Shown one piece after another: positions 33,717 to 42,769 of a DNA stretch of 64,000 nt (positions within the stretch are counted from its first letter, which is position 1; the number at the start of each line of letters is the position of its first letter). The DNA comes from an uncultured Acidobacteriia bacterium (GTDB lineage Bacteria > Acidobacteriota > Terriglobia > Bryobacterales > Bryobacteraceae): contig CAIYVZ010000052.1 in the NCBI GenBank assembly GCA_903929755.1, positions 62,001-126,000 of the forward strand, given 5' to 3'. The notes below the pieces were generated by a model, which was not told the DNA's origin, searched no databases, and worked only from the letters and a program-made list of their open reading frames with translations. Both the position numbers and the translations under genes were made by a program.

Positions 33717-36133
33717 TGGAACGTTTGATCGTCGTCGGAAACGGAATGGTGGGTGTCGCCTGCCTCGAAAACATCCTCGCGCATAAGAAAAAGTTCGACG
33801 TTACGGTTTTCGGCGACGAAACGCACGCGAACTATAACCGGATTCTGCTCTCCAGCGTTCTTGCCGGCGAGCGGTCGGCCGACGAGATCACCATCAACGG
33901 TCTGGACTGGTACCAGAAGAACGGTATTGGGCTGCGTTTGGGCGTGCGCATTGTCAACGTAAACACCACGCTGCGGACGGTGACGGGCGATGACGGCGGC
34001 ATGATGCAGTACGACAAGCTCATCATCGCCACCGGGTCCGGAGCTTTTATTCCGCCGATGGATGGCATCTACCGCCGGAATGTTTTCACCTTTCGCAATA
34101 TGGAAGACACGTTCGGGATGATGCGGGTCGCCGGGGAAGGCAAGCGGGCCGTGGTGATTGGCGGCGGCCTGTTGGGGCTGGAAGCCGCGCGCGGCCTGCA
34201 AATACAAGGTTGCGAGACCACCGTGATCCATATTGTGGACACGCTGATGAATAACCAACTCGATTCCACGGGCGGGGATCTGCTGAAGCGGCGGATGGAG
34301 GAACTGGGGATTCAGGTTCTGGCCGGGCGTCGGGTGAAGTCCATTCTGGGCCGCGATGAGGTGGAAGCGCTGGAGTTTATGGATGGCGAGCGGATCCCCG
34401 CAGATCTGGTCTGCATCGCCACCGGAATTCGCCCCAACGCCGATCTGGCGCGGGCTGCCGGTATAGCCTGTGGCCGCGGCATTACGGTCAACGATTATCT
34501 GGAGACTTCCGACCCTCGAGTTTTCGCGGTGGGTGAATGTACGGAACACCGCGGCGAAGTCTACGGTCTGGTAGCCCCCCTGCTGGAGCAGGCCAAAGTC
34601 CTGGCTGCGACGCTTACGGATAACCGTGGCCCGGTTTTTGAGGGCTGGAAGCCGGCGGCGAAGCTCAAGATCATGGGGCTGGATGTGTTTTCCGCAGGCG
34701 AGTCTCTGGAAACTCCCGGGACGGATGCGGTTCGCTTCGATGACCCCGGTGCCGGGGTCTACAAGAAACTGTTGGTTCGCGACAACAAGCTGGTGGGCTG
34801 CGTTTTGGTGGGCGATGCGTCCGACAGCAACCGCTACATGGACTGGCTCCGCAGCGAAACGGATCTGACGGTCCGTCGCAAGAGCCTGCTGTTTCCCGAA
34901 CCGGCGGCCGATAAGGGTTCCTCGATTGCGGATATTCCGGACTCCGAAACAGTTTGCGGCTGCATGGGCGTTACCAAGGGCCGGATTATTTCGGCCATCC
35001 ACGATAACGGGATTCGTTCCATGGCGCAGTTGAAGGAATGCACCCGGGCAACCACGGGCTGCGGTAGTTGCTCCGGCGTCTGCGAAGGGCTGCTGAAGGC
35101 TGTCTCCCCGGAATTCGAAGAAGATACGAAGAGGGTGATCTGTAAGTGTCTGCCGTTCTCTCAGGACAACCTCCGCGAAATCATCCAAACGCAGAAGCTC
35201 AAGAGCGTTCAGGAAGTTCTGGAGATTTATGGCAACGGAATTGGCTGCGAGATCTGCAAACCCGCGCTCAGCTATCTGGTGGATGTGGTGTGGTGCGGCG
35301 ATCACGAAGAAGACCGGTCCGCGCGTTTTATTAATGATCGCGTGCACGCCAATATCCAGAATGACGGGACGTTTTCCGTGGTCCCCCGCATGCGCGGCGG
35401 CGTAACAACACCTGCGGAGCTGCGTCGCATTGCCGAGGTCGCCGAGAAGTACAAGGTGCCGCTGGTAAAAGTAACGGGCAGCCAGCGTATTGATCTGCTG
35501 GGTATTAAGAAGCAGGATCTTCCCAACGTCTGGCGTGATTTGGGAATGCCGAGTGGCCAGGCTTACACCAAGGGCGTCCGCATGGTGAAAACCTGTGTGG
35601 GCACCGAGTTCTGCCGGTTTGGCGTTCAGGACGCCATGGGGACTGGCATCGAGCTGGAACGCCGGCTGGAGAATCTTTTCACGCCGCATAAGACGAAGTT
35701 GGGCGTGACCGGTTGCCCCCGCAATTGCGCCGAAGTGACCGTGAAGGACATCGGGCTCATCGGACAGGAGGGTAGCTGGCAGGTTGTGGTGGGAGGCGCG
35801 GCCGGCAAGCACGTCCGCAAGGCCGACCTTCTCGTCACGGTGGAGACGACGGAAGAGGCAATTGAAGCGACGCTGCTGTTTTTCCAGTACTACCGCGAGC
35901 ATGGCCACTACCTGGAGCGAACCTACGATTTCGTGGAACGCCTGGGGATGGAGCGGGTCCGCAAAGAAACCGTCTATGCCAACGCGAAGGACAAGAAGAA
36001 TCTCTTGCGGCGGCTACAGAAGTCCAAGGCCTTCTCCCAGGATGCGTGGAAGGAAGGTTCCACGCCGGTGAATACGACGCAGTTCATTCAGATTCAGCCT
36101 ATGGAAGGCGCCAGCCGAGAGGTGGTTCAGTAA
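33716..36133 (+). CDS. nirB: Nitrite reductase [NAD(P)H] large subunit
   Basis: This 805-residue protein reduces nitrite to ammonium. An N-terminal FAD/NADH module (VVGNGMVG; IATGSGAFIPP; GGGLLGLEAARGL) is followed by two BFD-like [2Fe-2S] segments (CGCMGVTKG with CGSC; CKCLPFSQ with CEICKPAL). The C-terminal siroheme/[4Fe-4S] domain has TCVGTEFCRFG and TGCPRNCAE, which supply the four cluster Cys. The ATG at 33716 overlaps the nasA stop as TGATG; a TTG one codon earlier is also possible. It is cytoplasmic and works with the adjacent NirD. Confidence 0.96.
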   Translation: MERLIVVGNGMVGVACLENILAHKKKFDVTVFGDETHANYNRILLSSVLAGERSADEITINGLDWYQKNGIGLRLGVRIVNVNTTLRTVTGDDGGMMQYDKLIIATGSGAFIPPMDGIYRRNVFTFRNMEDTFGMMRVAGEGKRAVVIGGGLLGLEAARGLQIQGCETTVIHIVDTLMNNQLDSTGGDLLKRRMEELGIQVLAGRRVKSILGRDEVEALEFMDGERIPADLVCIATGIRPNADLARAAGIACGRGITVNDYLETSDPRVFAVGECTEHRGEVYGLVAPLLEQAKVLAATLTDNRGPVFEGWKPAAKLKIMGLDVFSAGESLETPGTDAVRFDDPGAGVYKKLLVRDNKLVGCVLVGDASDSNRYMDWLRSETDLTVRRKSLLFPEPAADKGSSIADIPDSETVCGCMGVTKGRIISAIHDNGIRSMAQLKECTRATTGCGSCSGVCEGLLKAVSPEFEEDTKRVICKCLPFSQDNLREIIQTQKLKSVQEVLEIYGNGIGCEICKPALSYLVDVVWCGDHEEDRSARFINDRVHANIQNDGTFSVVPRMRGGVTTPAELRRIAEVAEKYKVPLVKVTGSQRIDLLGIKKQDLPNVWRDLGMPSGQAYTKGVRMVKTCVGTEFCRFGVQDAMGTGIELERRLENLFTPHKTKLGVTGCPRNCAEVTVKDIGLIGQEGSWQVVVGGAAGKHVRKADLLVTVETTEEAIEATLLFFQYYREHGHYLERTYDFVERLGMERVRKETVYANAKDKKNLLRRLQKSKAFSQDAWKEGSTPVNTTQFIQIQPMEGASREVVQ

Positions 36134-36495
36134 TGTGGACGCGAATTACAGGCATTGAGAACATTCCGTTGCGCGAGGGCCGGACGGTGGACCTGGTGGA
36201 CCGCGAAATCGCGATCTTCAATCTGGGGACACGCTTCGCAGCCATTGATGCGCAGTGTCCACATCGCGGGGGGCCGCTCTGCGACGGGATCGTCACCGGG
36301 TGCGGACCATCGCTCGCCGACGCTCCGGTTCGGGGACACGCGGTGGTTTGTCCCCTGCACGGCTGGAAGATTGATCTGGACTCGGGGTCTGTTTTGAAAC
36401 CAGATGTGTCGGTCCGCGTGGAAACCTATGAAGTTCGAGTGGATAGCGGAATTATTGAAATCAATGTGCCAAAGGCAAGAAAGGTGGCTGCGTAA
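36133..36495 (+). CDS. nirD: Nitrite reductase small subunit (Rieske type)
   Basis: This 120-residue Rieske-fold protein has intact ligands: CPHRGG (Cys42, His44) and CPLHGW (Cys73, His76). NirD proteins from enterobacteria lack some of these residues, while those of many other bacteria keep the cluster, so this one probably carries a [2Fe-2S] centre. It partners NirB. Both ends overlap neighbours by one base (TAATG), so the operon is tightly coupled. Confidence 0.93.
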   Translation: MWTRITGIENIPLREGRTVDLVDREIAIFNLGTRFAAIDAQCPHRGGPLCDGIVTGCGPSLADAPVRGHAVVCPLHGWKIDLDSGSVLKPDVSVRVETYEVRVDSGIIEINVPKARKVAA

Positions 36496-37742
36496 TGACA
36501 CTCAAAGGGTTTGCAAAGGCGGGCCATCCGCCCACGTTGCTGTCGGCTTTTCTGTATTTCGACATCAGCTTCATGATTTGGGTAATGTTGGGCCCGCTCG
36601 GACCTTTCCTGAGTGAAAGCCTGAAGCTCTCGGCGGGCCAAAAAGGCTTATTGACGGCGGTTCCCCTGCTGGGTGGAGCGTTCTTCCGATTGATTCTGGG
36701 GCCCATGACGGAGCGCCTCGGCGGTCGCCGAACAGGGCTGATTGGCCTCACTATCACCTTTCTGCCGCTGCTGTTGGGCTGGAAGTTCGCGGCTACTTTT
36801 ACTGATTTCCTGGGCGTTGGCATTCTGCTGGGCGTGGCCGGGGCGAGTTTTGCGGCCGCTTTGCCCCTGGCGAGCGCCTGGTATCCGCCGGAATATCAGG
36901 GTTTGGCCATGGGGATCGCCGGGGCGGGGAACTCCGGGACGCTGTTCGCGACCCTGTTCGCGCCTCGCCTGGCCAAAATATTCGGCTGGCACCAGGTATT
37001 TCTGTTCGCGATGATCCCTGTGGCGATCGTCTGGGTCCTGTTCGTGATCCTGGCGAAGGACGCCCCACGGAAAGCGCCACCGAAGGGTCTGAGTGACTAC
37101 AAAGAGGCTTTGAAAATTCGCGATACCGGGTGGTTCTGCTTCCTGTACAGCCTGACGTTCGGCGGCTTCTCCGGGCTGGTTAGCTTCCTGACCATCTTCT
37201 TCTTTGATCAGTATCATTTGACCAAAGTGCAGGCGGGCGATTTGACGACGCTGGTGGTGGTTTTCGGAAGTTTCCTCCGACCAGTAGGCGGGCTTCTTTC
37301 CGACAGAATCGGCGGATACAGGATGCTGCTGGTCCTGCTCGCGGGCGCGGCACTCTCTCTCGGCGCAGTCGCTACGCTCCCGAGCGTAACCTTCGCTGTC
37401 CTGTTTCTAGTGCTGACGATGGGGATGCTGGGAATGGGCAACGGCGCGGTCTTTCAACTGGTTCCGCAGCGGTTTCCGGAGCGCGTGGGCCTGATTACCG
37501 GTCTGGTGGGCGCAGCTGGCGGCGTGGGCGGTTTTCTGCTCCCGAACGTGCTGGGTAGCCTGAAGGGCCTGACCGGCACGTTCGCCTGGGGACTTGGGAC
37601 CTGCGCGGTGGGTCTGGGGGCAGGCGCGGTGACGCTGTTCCTCCTCGGACCGGTTTGGCGCCGTACCTGGAAACCCGAGTCCGCAGTGCGTGCCGGTCTG
37701 GTTCCGGTGAATGAGGAAGTTGGTTACCAACAGGCGGCGTAG
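36495..37742 (+). CDS. Nitrate/nitrite MFS transporter (NarK/NasA type)
   Basis: This 415-residue transporter has twelve predicted helices. The nitrate/nitrite porter signature lies early (LILGPMTERLGGRRTGLIGL, with the conserved Arg pair region). The nitrate motifs appear as GVAGASFAAALPLASAWYPP in the first half and GMGNGAVFQLVPQRFPERVG in the second. It starts with a TAATG overlap with nirD and completes a nitrate uptake-to-ammonium operon. Whether it is a proton symporter or a nitrate/nitrite antiporter cannot be decided from the sequence. Confidence 0.93.
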   Translation: MTLKGFAKAGHPPTLLSAFLYFDISFMIWVMLGPLGPFLSESLKLSAGQKGLLTAVPLLGGAFFRLILGPMTERLGGRRTGLIGLTITFLPLLLGWKFAATFTDFLGVGILLGVAGASFAAALPLASAWYPPEYQGLAMGIAGAGNSGTLFATLFAPRLAKIFGWHQVFLFAMIPVAIVWVLFVILAKDAPRKAPPKGLSDYKEALKIRDTGWFCFLYSLTFGGFSGLVSFLTIFFFDQYHLTKVQAGDLTTLVVVFGSFLRPVGGLLSDRIGGYRMLLVLLAGAALSLGAVATLPSVTFAVLFLVLTMGMLGMGNGAVFQLVPQRFPERVGLITGLVGAAGGVGGFLLPNVLGSLKGLTGTFAWGLGTCAVGLGAGAVTLFLLGPVWRRTWKPESAVRAGLVPVNEEVGYQQAA

Positions 37743-37784
37743 CCCCTGTTGCCAATGTTTCGATAGGATCCTGTACGATACGAA

Positions 37785-39092
37785 TTGCGACACATTTTTC
37801 GCGCTACTTTGCTTGGCTGCCTGTTTGGCGCTTTGCTTCCGGCCCAAAAGGCTCCGGAACCGTTTTCTCCCTCAAATTACGTGAACAAGTTTTTGCCTTC
37901 CTGGATTCGGGTGGGAGGCGAGAATCGTACCCGGTTTGAGGGGTACTCGGGGCTCGGCTTCGCCCCGAACCAGTCTGACGGCTACTGGCTGAGCCGCAGT
38001 CGGCTGTCCGTGATGCTGCTGCCGAAACCCTGGCTGCATATCTACGGCGAGGGCCAGGACTCGCGTGCGATTGGCAAGCAGCCTGGCCAGCCTCCTTATG
38101 AAAATGTCTGGGATATCCACCAGGCTTACGTGGAACTGGGCGATATGAAGAAGGGGCGGCTCGCGATGCTGGTTGGCCGCCAGGAGTTGAATTTCGGCGA
38201 TAACCGAGTGATCGGCGCGGTGAACTGGACGAATGCCAACCGAACCTTCGACGTGGTTCGCGGAATGGTTCGGCTGGGCGATAACCGGCTGGAAGTCTTT
38301 GCCGCCTCCGTGGTTGTGAACGTAAATGACACCTGGGATCACCACCAGCAGGGGAATAACATTCACGGTATTTATGCCGAGTTGCCTAAACTGATTCCCC
38401 ACGTGAACATCCAGCCTTACGTTTTGTGGAGGCTTCAGCCACGTGTGAAAAACGAGGCGGGGGTGGTGGCGAATCTGAACGAGAAGATTCCCGGGGTTCG
38501 GATTGCCCTGGACTTGCCCCGCGGCCTGGATGCGAAGGTGGAGATGACGAGGGAATTCGGGACCCTCGGCTCGGATCGCGTGCAGGCGTGGCTGGGCCAC
38601 TGGGAATTGGGTCGGACCTGGAAGAAATGGCCCTTGAAGCCGCGCCTGTGGGGCGAATATAACTTCATGAGCGGCGACGCGAATGCAAAGGACGGCATTC
38701 GGGGTACCTACGATCCCCTGTATCCCACGGTGCACGATAAGTACGGCTTCGCGGACCAGTTCGGGGGCCGCAACATGAAAAACGTGCGGTGGGGGGCGGA
38801 AATGAAGCTGCCCCGGAGCGTAGCAGGGGTTCTGGAGCTGAACGACTGGCGGCTTGCCTCGCCGGTGGATGGAATCTACACCAGCCAGGGTGCCGTTATT
38901 GCACGGTCAATAACGGGCAAGGCGGGAACCCACGTGGGTAACGAAGTGGACTTTATCACCACCTGGAAGATGTTCGGACCAGTGCAGGCGGGCGCCGGAA
39001 TCGGCTACATTCTCCCGGGTGAGTTCCTGAAAAACACGACGGCGGGTAAGCACTACCTGTATCCCTACATCATGTTTACGTACAAGCTGTAG
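37785..39092 (+). CDS. Outer-membrane porin (alginate-export family)
   Basis: This 435-residue protein has a short signal peptide and then many amphipathic beta strands, including WIRVGGENRTRFEGYSG, LGDMKKGRLAMLVGRQELNF and the C-terminal YPYIMFTYKL that ends in an aromatic/Leu strand. The pattern fits the alginate_exp porin family. No in-frame ATG lies near the N-terminus; a TTG at 37785 is the likely start. It lies 42 bp after the transporter and may serve nitrate entry across the outer membrane; that role is inferred from position only. Confidence 0.8.
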   Translation: MRHIFRATLLGCLFGALLPAQKAPEPFSPSNYVNKFLPSWIRVGGENRTRFEGYSGLGFAPNQSDGYWLSRSRLSVMLLPKPWLHIYGEGQDSRAIGKQPGQPPYENVWDIHQAYVELGDMKKGRLAMLVGRQELNFGDNRVIGAVNWTNANRTFDVVRGMVRLGDNRLEVFAASVVVNVNDTWDHHQQGNNIHGIYAELPKLIPHVNIQPYVLWRLQPRVKNEAGVVANLNEKIPGVRIALDLPRGLDAKVEMTREFGTLGSDRVQAWLGHWELGRTWKKWPLKPRLWGEYNFMSGDANAKDGIRGTYDPLYPTVHDKYGFADQFGGRNMKNVRWGAEMKLPRSVAGVLELNDWRLASPVDGIYTSQGAVIARSITGKAGTHVGNEVDFITTWKMFGPVQAGAGIGYILPGEFLKNTTAGKHYLYPYIMFTYKL

Positions 39093-39093
39093 G

Positions 39094-39135
39094 CGAAAAA
39101 AAAACGGCAGGTACTCGGAGGAGGGTACCTGCCGT
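39094..39135 (-). terminator. Rho-independent terminator for the argS-coaX operon
   Basis: An 11-bp perfect stem (ACGGCAGGTAC at 39104-39114 with GTACCTGCCGT at 39125-39135) encloses a ten-base loop. Read on the minus strand the stem is followed by a run of eight T residues (39096-39103). This fits termination of the minus-strand operon ending at 39305. The stem also lies just after the plus-strand porin stop, so it may protect that mRNA end, though no T-run follows on the plus strand. Confidence 0.75.
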
Positions 39136-39304
39136 GCTACCAAAAACCATCACGTGCTCGGAGGAAGCGCGCAACAGCCGGGCCGCATTCCAATTGCGCA
39201 ATTGCGCGGGTGCAGCTCCACGGTAAAACGTTGGGACAAAGCCCTAAGGCAACGTTAACACAGAACAATCAATTTTGTGCAAGAAAAATTGGGCACGCGC
39301 CGTT

Positions 39305-40003
39305 TTAGCGCAAGTGAAACAGGCTGAGTCTGGGCAGGCGAAATACTTCCAGCACGGCCCTGTCCAGAAACTGGGTCTCCAGCATCGCCAGTTGCGGAGT
39401 CGACATTTTGCCCCTGTACGGGCGAAGATAATTGTCCAGTTCGCGCCGGGAATGCAGCGCCTGTTCGTCGCTTTGGCGAATGCGGGCCAGGGCGATGAGC
39501 TTTTGCTCCAGGGCTGAGAGCTGTTGCTCCAGGGTTTCCAGATCTGGCGGCAGGTTGGCGGCAAGGCCTGTGAGAGTGGCGGTAACATGTTCAAAATCAG
39601 CAACTTGCGTGGCGTTTATTGATGTAATATTTCGTTCCAGATAAGCACGGATCTCGTCTTCGGGGAACGGCGCGGTGTCAGCGACTTCTTTGGAAGGTAC
39701 GGCTCCGGCGGCGGCGTCAGCCAGACGCTGGGTTTCCACCAGGATCGCCTGGGCGCAGAACGCCAGCGAATTGACCATCTGAACGCGAGAACGCTTAGCC
39801 TTCCATTTCTCAAATGCGGCGTCAATGCCGCGCAGGACGGCTTCGAGCGGCACCCCGGAATTCTTCCAGGTTTCGATGAGCGCCCAATCGAGCGGCGACA
39901 GCAGAAACAGGCTGGTACCGCGGGCGGCCTGGAAATGTTCCTCTACTTCTGTAAAATAGTTGAAGTAATTGAGGGGGCCGGAATTTGAAGAGTCCGCGCT
40001 CAC
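39305..40003 (-). CDS. Conserved hypothetical protein in the coaX operon
   Basis: This 232-residue protein begins NYFNYFTEVEEHF after a short lead, then SPLDWALIETWKNSGVPLEA, and has a long helical and coiled-coil C-terminal half (LETLEQQLSALEQKLIALAR). There is no signal peptide or membrane span. It overlaps the coaX stop by four bases (ATGA) and is the last gene before the terminator. Its role is unknown; placement downstream of CoaX hints at a housekeeping function in this lineage. Confidence 0.75.
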   Translation of the reverse strand: MSADSSNSGPLNYFNYFTEVEEHFQAARGTSLFLLSPLDWALIETWKNSGVPLEAVLRGIDAAFEKWKAKRSRVQMVNSLAFCAQAILVETQRLADAAAGAVPSKEVADTAPFPEDEIRAYLERNITSINATQVADFEHVTATLTGLAANLPPDLETLEQQLSALEQKLIALARIRQSDEQALHSRRELDNYLRPYRGKMSTPQLAMLETQFLDRAVLEVFRLPRLSLFHLR

Positions 40004-40764
40004 CGCGTCCTGTCCCAGATAATGCGAAGGCCTTCGAGGGTAAGGTTTTCATCCACGTGGCGGATAAAGCGGGAGCCTTCTGAGATGAGGCTGGAATGCC
40101 CACCAGTGGCGATGACGCGTGTTTCAGGGCCCAGTTCGGCCACCAGGCGCTCCACGATGCCGTCAATTGCGCCGATGGCTCCAAAGTACAGGCCGGACTG
40201 CATGCTGGACACTGTATTGACGCCAATCAGCGACTTCGGTTTGCGGAAGTCCACCAGGGGGAGGCGGGCGGCTTTGTTAAAGAGCGCTTCCGCCGAAATG
40301 CCAATTCCGGCAGCAATGATGCCGCCCAGATACTCGGAGTTCGCCGATACGGCGTCAAAAGTGATCGCTGTACCAAGATCGACGATCACGCAGGGGCCAC
40401 CATACGCGTGCAGCGCCGCAACACTGTTCACAATCCGGTCCGCGCCCACTTCCGAGGGGTTATCGTAGAGAATCTTCAGCCCAGTGTCCGTATGGGCGGT
40501 TACGAACATTGCTTTGGTGTTGAAATAGCGCCGGGCCATTTCGGTGATGGCCGAATTCAGGGGCGGCACCACGGAGGAGACCACAATCCCGTCCACGTCG
40601 GCCGGGTCCAAAGAGGCGTAGCGAAGCAGGCTGGTCATCAGAATGCCGAGTTCATCGGAAGTCTGGTCGCGGACCGTGCGCAGGCGGCGATGGTCGGCAA
40701 GGCTGCCATCACGGAAAATGCCGACGGTAATGTTGGTATTCCCGGCGTCGAGGGCGAGAAGCAT
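40000..40764 (-). CDS. coaX: Type III pantothenate kinase
   Basis: This 254-residue enzyme phosphorylates pantothenate, the first step of coenzyme A synthesis. The acetate-kinase-superfamily motifs are all visible: LALDAGNTNITVG at 3-15 (phosphate 1), GADRIVNSVAA near 107, VDLGTAITFDA near 130 (phosphate 2), a GGIIAAGIGIS loop and a C-terminal VIATGGHS (adenosine). Type III kinases need a monovalent cation and are not inhibited by CoA. It lies 18 bp downstream of argS and overlaps the following hypothetical gene. Confidence 0.95.
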   Translation of the reverse strand: MLLALDAGNTNITVGIFRDGSLADHRRLRTVRDQTSDELGILMTSLLRYASLDPADVDGIVVSSVVPPLNSAITEMARRYFNTKAMFVTAHTDTGLKILYDNPSEVGADRIVNSVAALHAYGGPCVIVDLGTAITFDAVSANSEYLGGIIAAGIGISAEALFNKAARLPLVDFRKPKSLIGVNTVSSMQSGLYFGAIGAIDGIVERLVAELGPETRVIATGGHSSLISEGSRFIRHVDENLTLEGLRIIWDRTR

Positions 40765-40782
40765 AGTTTGTGGGGGTCCGGC

Positions 40783-42732
40783 CTACATGTACGCGGGGGC
40801 GTCGATGCCAAGGATGGCGAGCGTGCGCTCCAGTTGGCGAGCGAAGAACGATGTCATCCAGAGCAGAAACACCTTCCGGTTGCGGTCGGGTTCAATCAGG
40901 ATGGGGAACTGGTGGTAGAAGATATTGAACGACTGGGCCAGCTGGAACGCATAGCGCGCGACGTGCGCCGGTTCGCCTGAAGCGATGGCGCGTTCCACCG
41001 CGGTTTCGGCTTTGGAGGCGGCCAGCAGGATCTGCCAGGCATCTTCGTCACCGAGTTGGGTGGCCATCGCTTCCGCGTTCAGTTCTTTTGTGAAATCGGG
41101 TAGCTCTTCGCCGCGTTCGGTAAGTTTTCGCAGGATATTGCGGGCGCGCACCGTGGCGTACTGGATGTAGGGGCCGGTTTCGCCTTCAAAGCTGAGCGCT
41201 TCCTGAAAGTCGAAAGCAATCACCGTAGTGCGGGTGAATTTCAGCAGGAAGTAACGGAGGGCCCCCATGGCGATTTCGGTGGCAATCGTGCGCTGCTGTT
41301 CGTCCGTGTCGTCCGGGTGCCGGGAAGCGACTTCACGGAGAGCTGTGTCGATCAACTGATCCATCAGGTCGTCAGCCTTCACGCCAAGTCCCCTGCGACC
41401 GGAGACTTCCACGTAGGGCTTTTCCATATCTTCGGGCGAAAGTGGAATGCCCAGATCGGCGCAGCAGCGTTTAGAGAGCGCCACCATTTCGTAAGAAAAG
41501 TGGATGGACTGTTCTGCCTGGTGCTCGTACCCGAGGGCTTTCAGGCCGGCGACGACCACATCCTGCAGGTAGGACTGGCGGACGTCGATGACATTGTAGA
41601 CCGTGGCCCCGCCGCCAAATGCCGGTGCTGGACCGCTCTGCGGTTCGGCGGTGGAGGCCCAAACCTGGTGGCCATCCGCGTAGGTTGTGTGCGGGCGGTA
41701 GTAGAAATCCTTGCCCAGCAGCCCGAATTTCCAGAGCTGGTAGGCGATGTCTTTACCCACGTACGTGACAGTACCGTTGGATCGGACGATAACTTTGCTG
41801 TCCTCGTTGGCTTCGTCGCCACCCCGGAAGGCGGACGCCGGCATCACCCAGCAGCCCTTGTTCTTGCCTTCTTCTTCGAAGTAGATGGCCTTGCGTTCCT
41901 TGAGGAGCTCGAAGGCCGAGGCCCAGAACTTCAGGTGCAGAATCTCGCTTTCACGAGGGAGAACGTCGTACCGAATGCCCAGCCGCAGCATGGTGGCCAG
42001 GTGGGCTTTCACGATGGCGTCGGCGACCAGGTGGCCGAGTTCAGAGAGTGCGCCCTCGCCTGCTTCGATGGAATGCAGGGTTTCGGCGCGCCATTTCAGG
42101 GCTTCCGGATGGTCTTTGTAGTACTGCGAGGTTCGGGCATAGAGCTCCCAGCAGCGGTAGTCGAAGCGATTTTCGGCCAGCATCGCGGCCACGTCGGCCG
42201 GGGTCTTGTTCTCCAGAAAGTGGAAGCCAACCACCACATCGGCCACTTGCACTCCGGTGTTGTCGATGTAGTTCTGCACTTCAACGGGGTGGCCCACGGC
42301 GCGCAGCATGCGCACGAAGGTATCGCCCAGCACCGCATTCCGCAGGTGACCGATGTGCGCCGCTTTGTTGGGATTGATGTTGGTGTGCTCGACAATAATC
42401 TTGTCGGGCGACGCGCCAGCCTCGGCGGTGACGCCCGAGAGCAGGGCCGCCCCATAAGCGCCTCGGTCAAACCGGACGTTAATATAACCGTTGCCGGCAA
42501 TCTCCATGGCGGCGACGCCGGGGATAGGCCCCACCGCTTCCACCAGATCGGCGGCGATCTTTTTCGGGTTTTGCTTCAGAGCACGGGCAAGCTGAAAGGC
42601 AATCGGCAACGCAACCTCGCCAAAGCTGGTCTGGCGGGGCTGTTCAAGGTTAACGTCGGCGTCGGAGCCAAAGGTGGAGCGCACCTTTTCTCGGAAGGCC
42701 GACTGAATGGTCTTTTCCAGAATGTGATACAC
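40783..42732 (-). CDS. argS: Arginyl-tRNA synthetase
   Basis: This 649-residue class I synthetase has the N-terminal Add-1-type domain (about 1-110). The HIGH motif appears as AHIGHLRNAVLGD at about 120-135. The KMSK-equivalent loop is replaced by VSGRRGLGVKADDL, as in many ArgS proteins, which lack a canonical KMSK. A C-terminal DALR anticodon-binding helix bundle completes it (PAHVARYAFQLAQSFNIFYH). It charges tRNA-Arg in the cytoplasm and is the first gene of an argS-coaX-hypothetical operon. Confidence 0.95.
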   Translation of the reverse strand: MYHILEKTIQSAFREKVRSTFGSDADVNLEQPRQTSFGEVALPIAFQLARALKQNPKKIAADLVEAVGPIPGVAAMEIAGNGYINVRFDRGAYGAALLSGVTAEAGASPDKIIVEHTNINPNKAAHIGHLRNAVLGDTFVRMLRAVGHPVEVQNYIDNTGVQVADVVVGFHFLENKTPADVAAMLAENRFDYRCWELYARTSQYYKDHPEALKWRAETLHSIEAGEGALSELGHLVADAIVKAHLATMLRLGIRYDVLPRESEILHLKFWASAFELLKERKAIYFEEEGKNKGCWVMPASAFRGGDEANEDSKVIVRSNGTVTYVGKDIAYQLWKFGLLGKDFYYRPHTTYADGHQVWASTAEPQSGPAPAFGGGATVYNVIDVRQSYLQDVVVAGLKALGYEHQAEQSIHFSYEMVALSKRCCADLGIPLSPEDMEKPYVEVSGRRGLGVKADDLMDQLIDTALREVASRHPDDTDEQQRTIATEIAMGALRYFLLKFTRTTVIAFDFQEALSFEGETGPYIQYATVRARNILRKLTERGEELPDFTKELNAEAMATQLGDEDAWQILLAASKAETAVERAIASGEPAHVARYAFQLAQSFNIFYHQFPILIEPDRNRKVFLLWMTSFFARQLERTLAILGIDAPAYM

Positions 42733-42769
42733 GGGGAACTTCTATTGTAGCGGCTGCTAAGCTGGCCGG

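Noticed and set aside
33659-35908. 749-codon frame antisense to nirB
   Set aside because: The plus strand encodes a complete nitrite reductase with all cofactor motifs; the antisense product is His/Arg/Gln-rich with no recognisable pattern.
39196-39207. Perfect 12-bp palindrome GCGCAATTGCGC
   Set aside because: It sits between convergent genes with no regulator or repeat family to link it to, and short palindromes of this kind occur by chance in GC-rich DNA.
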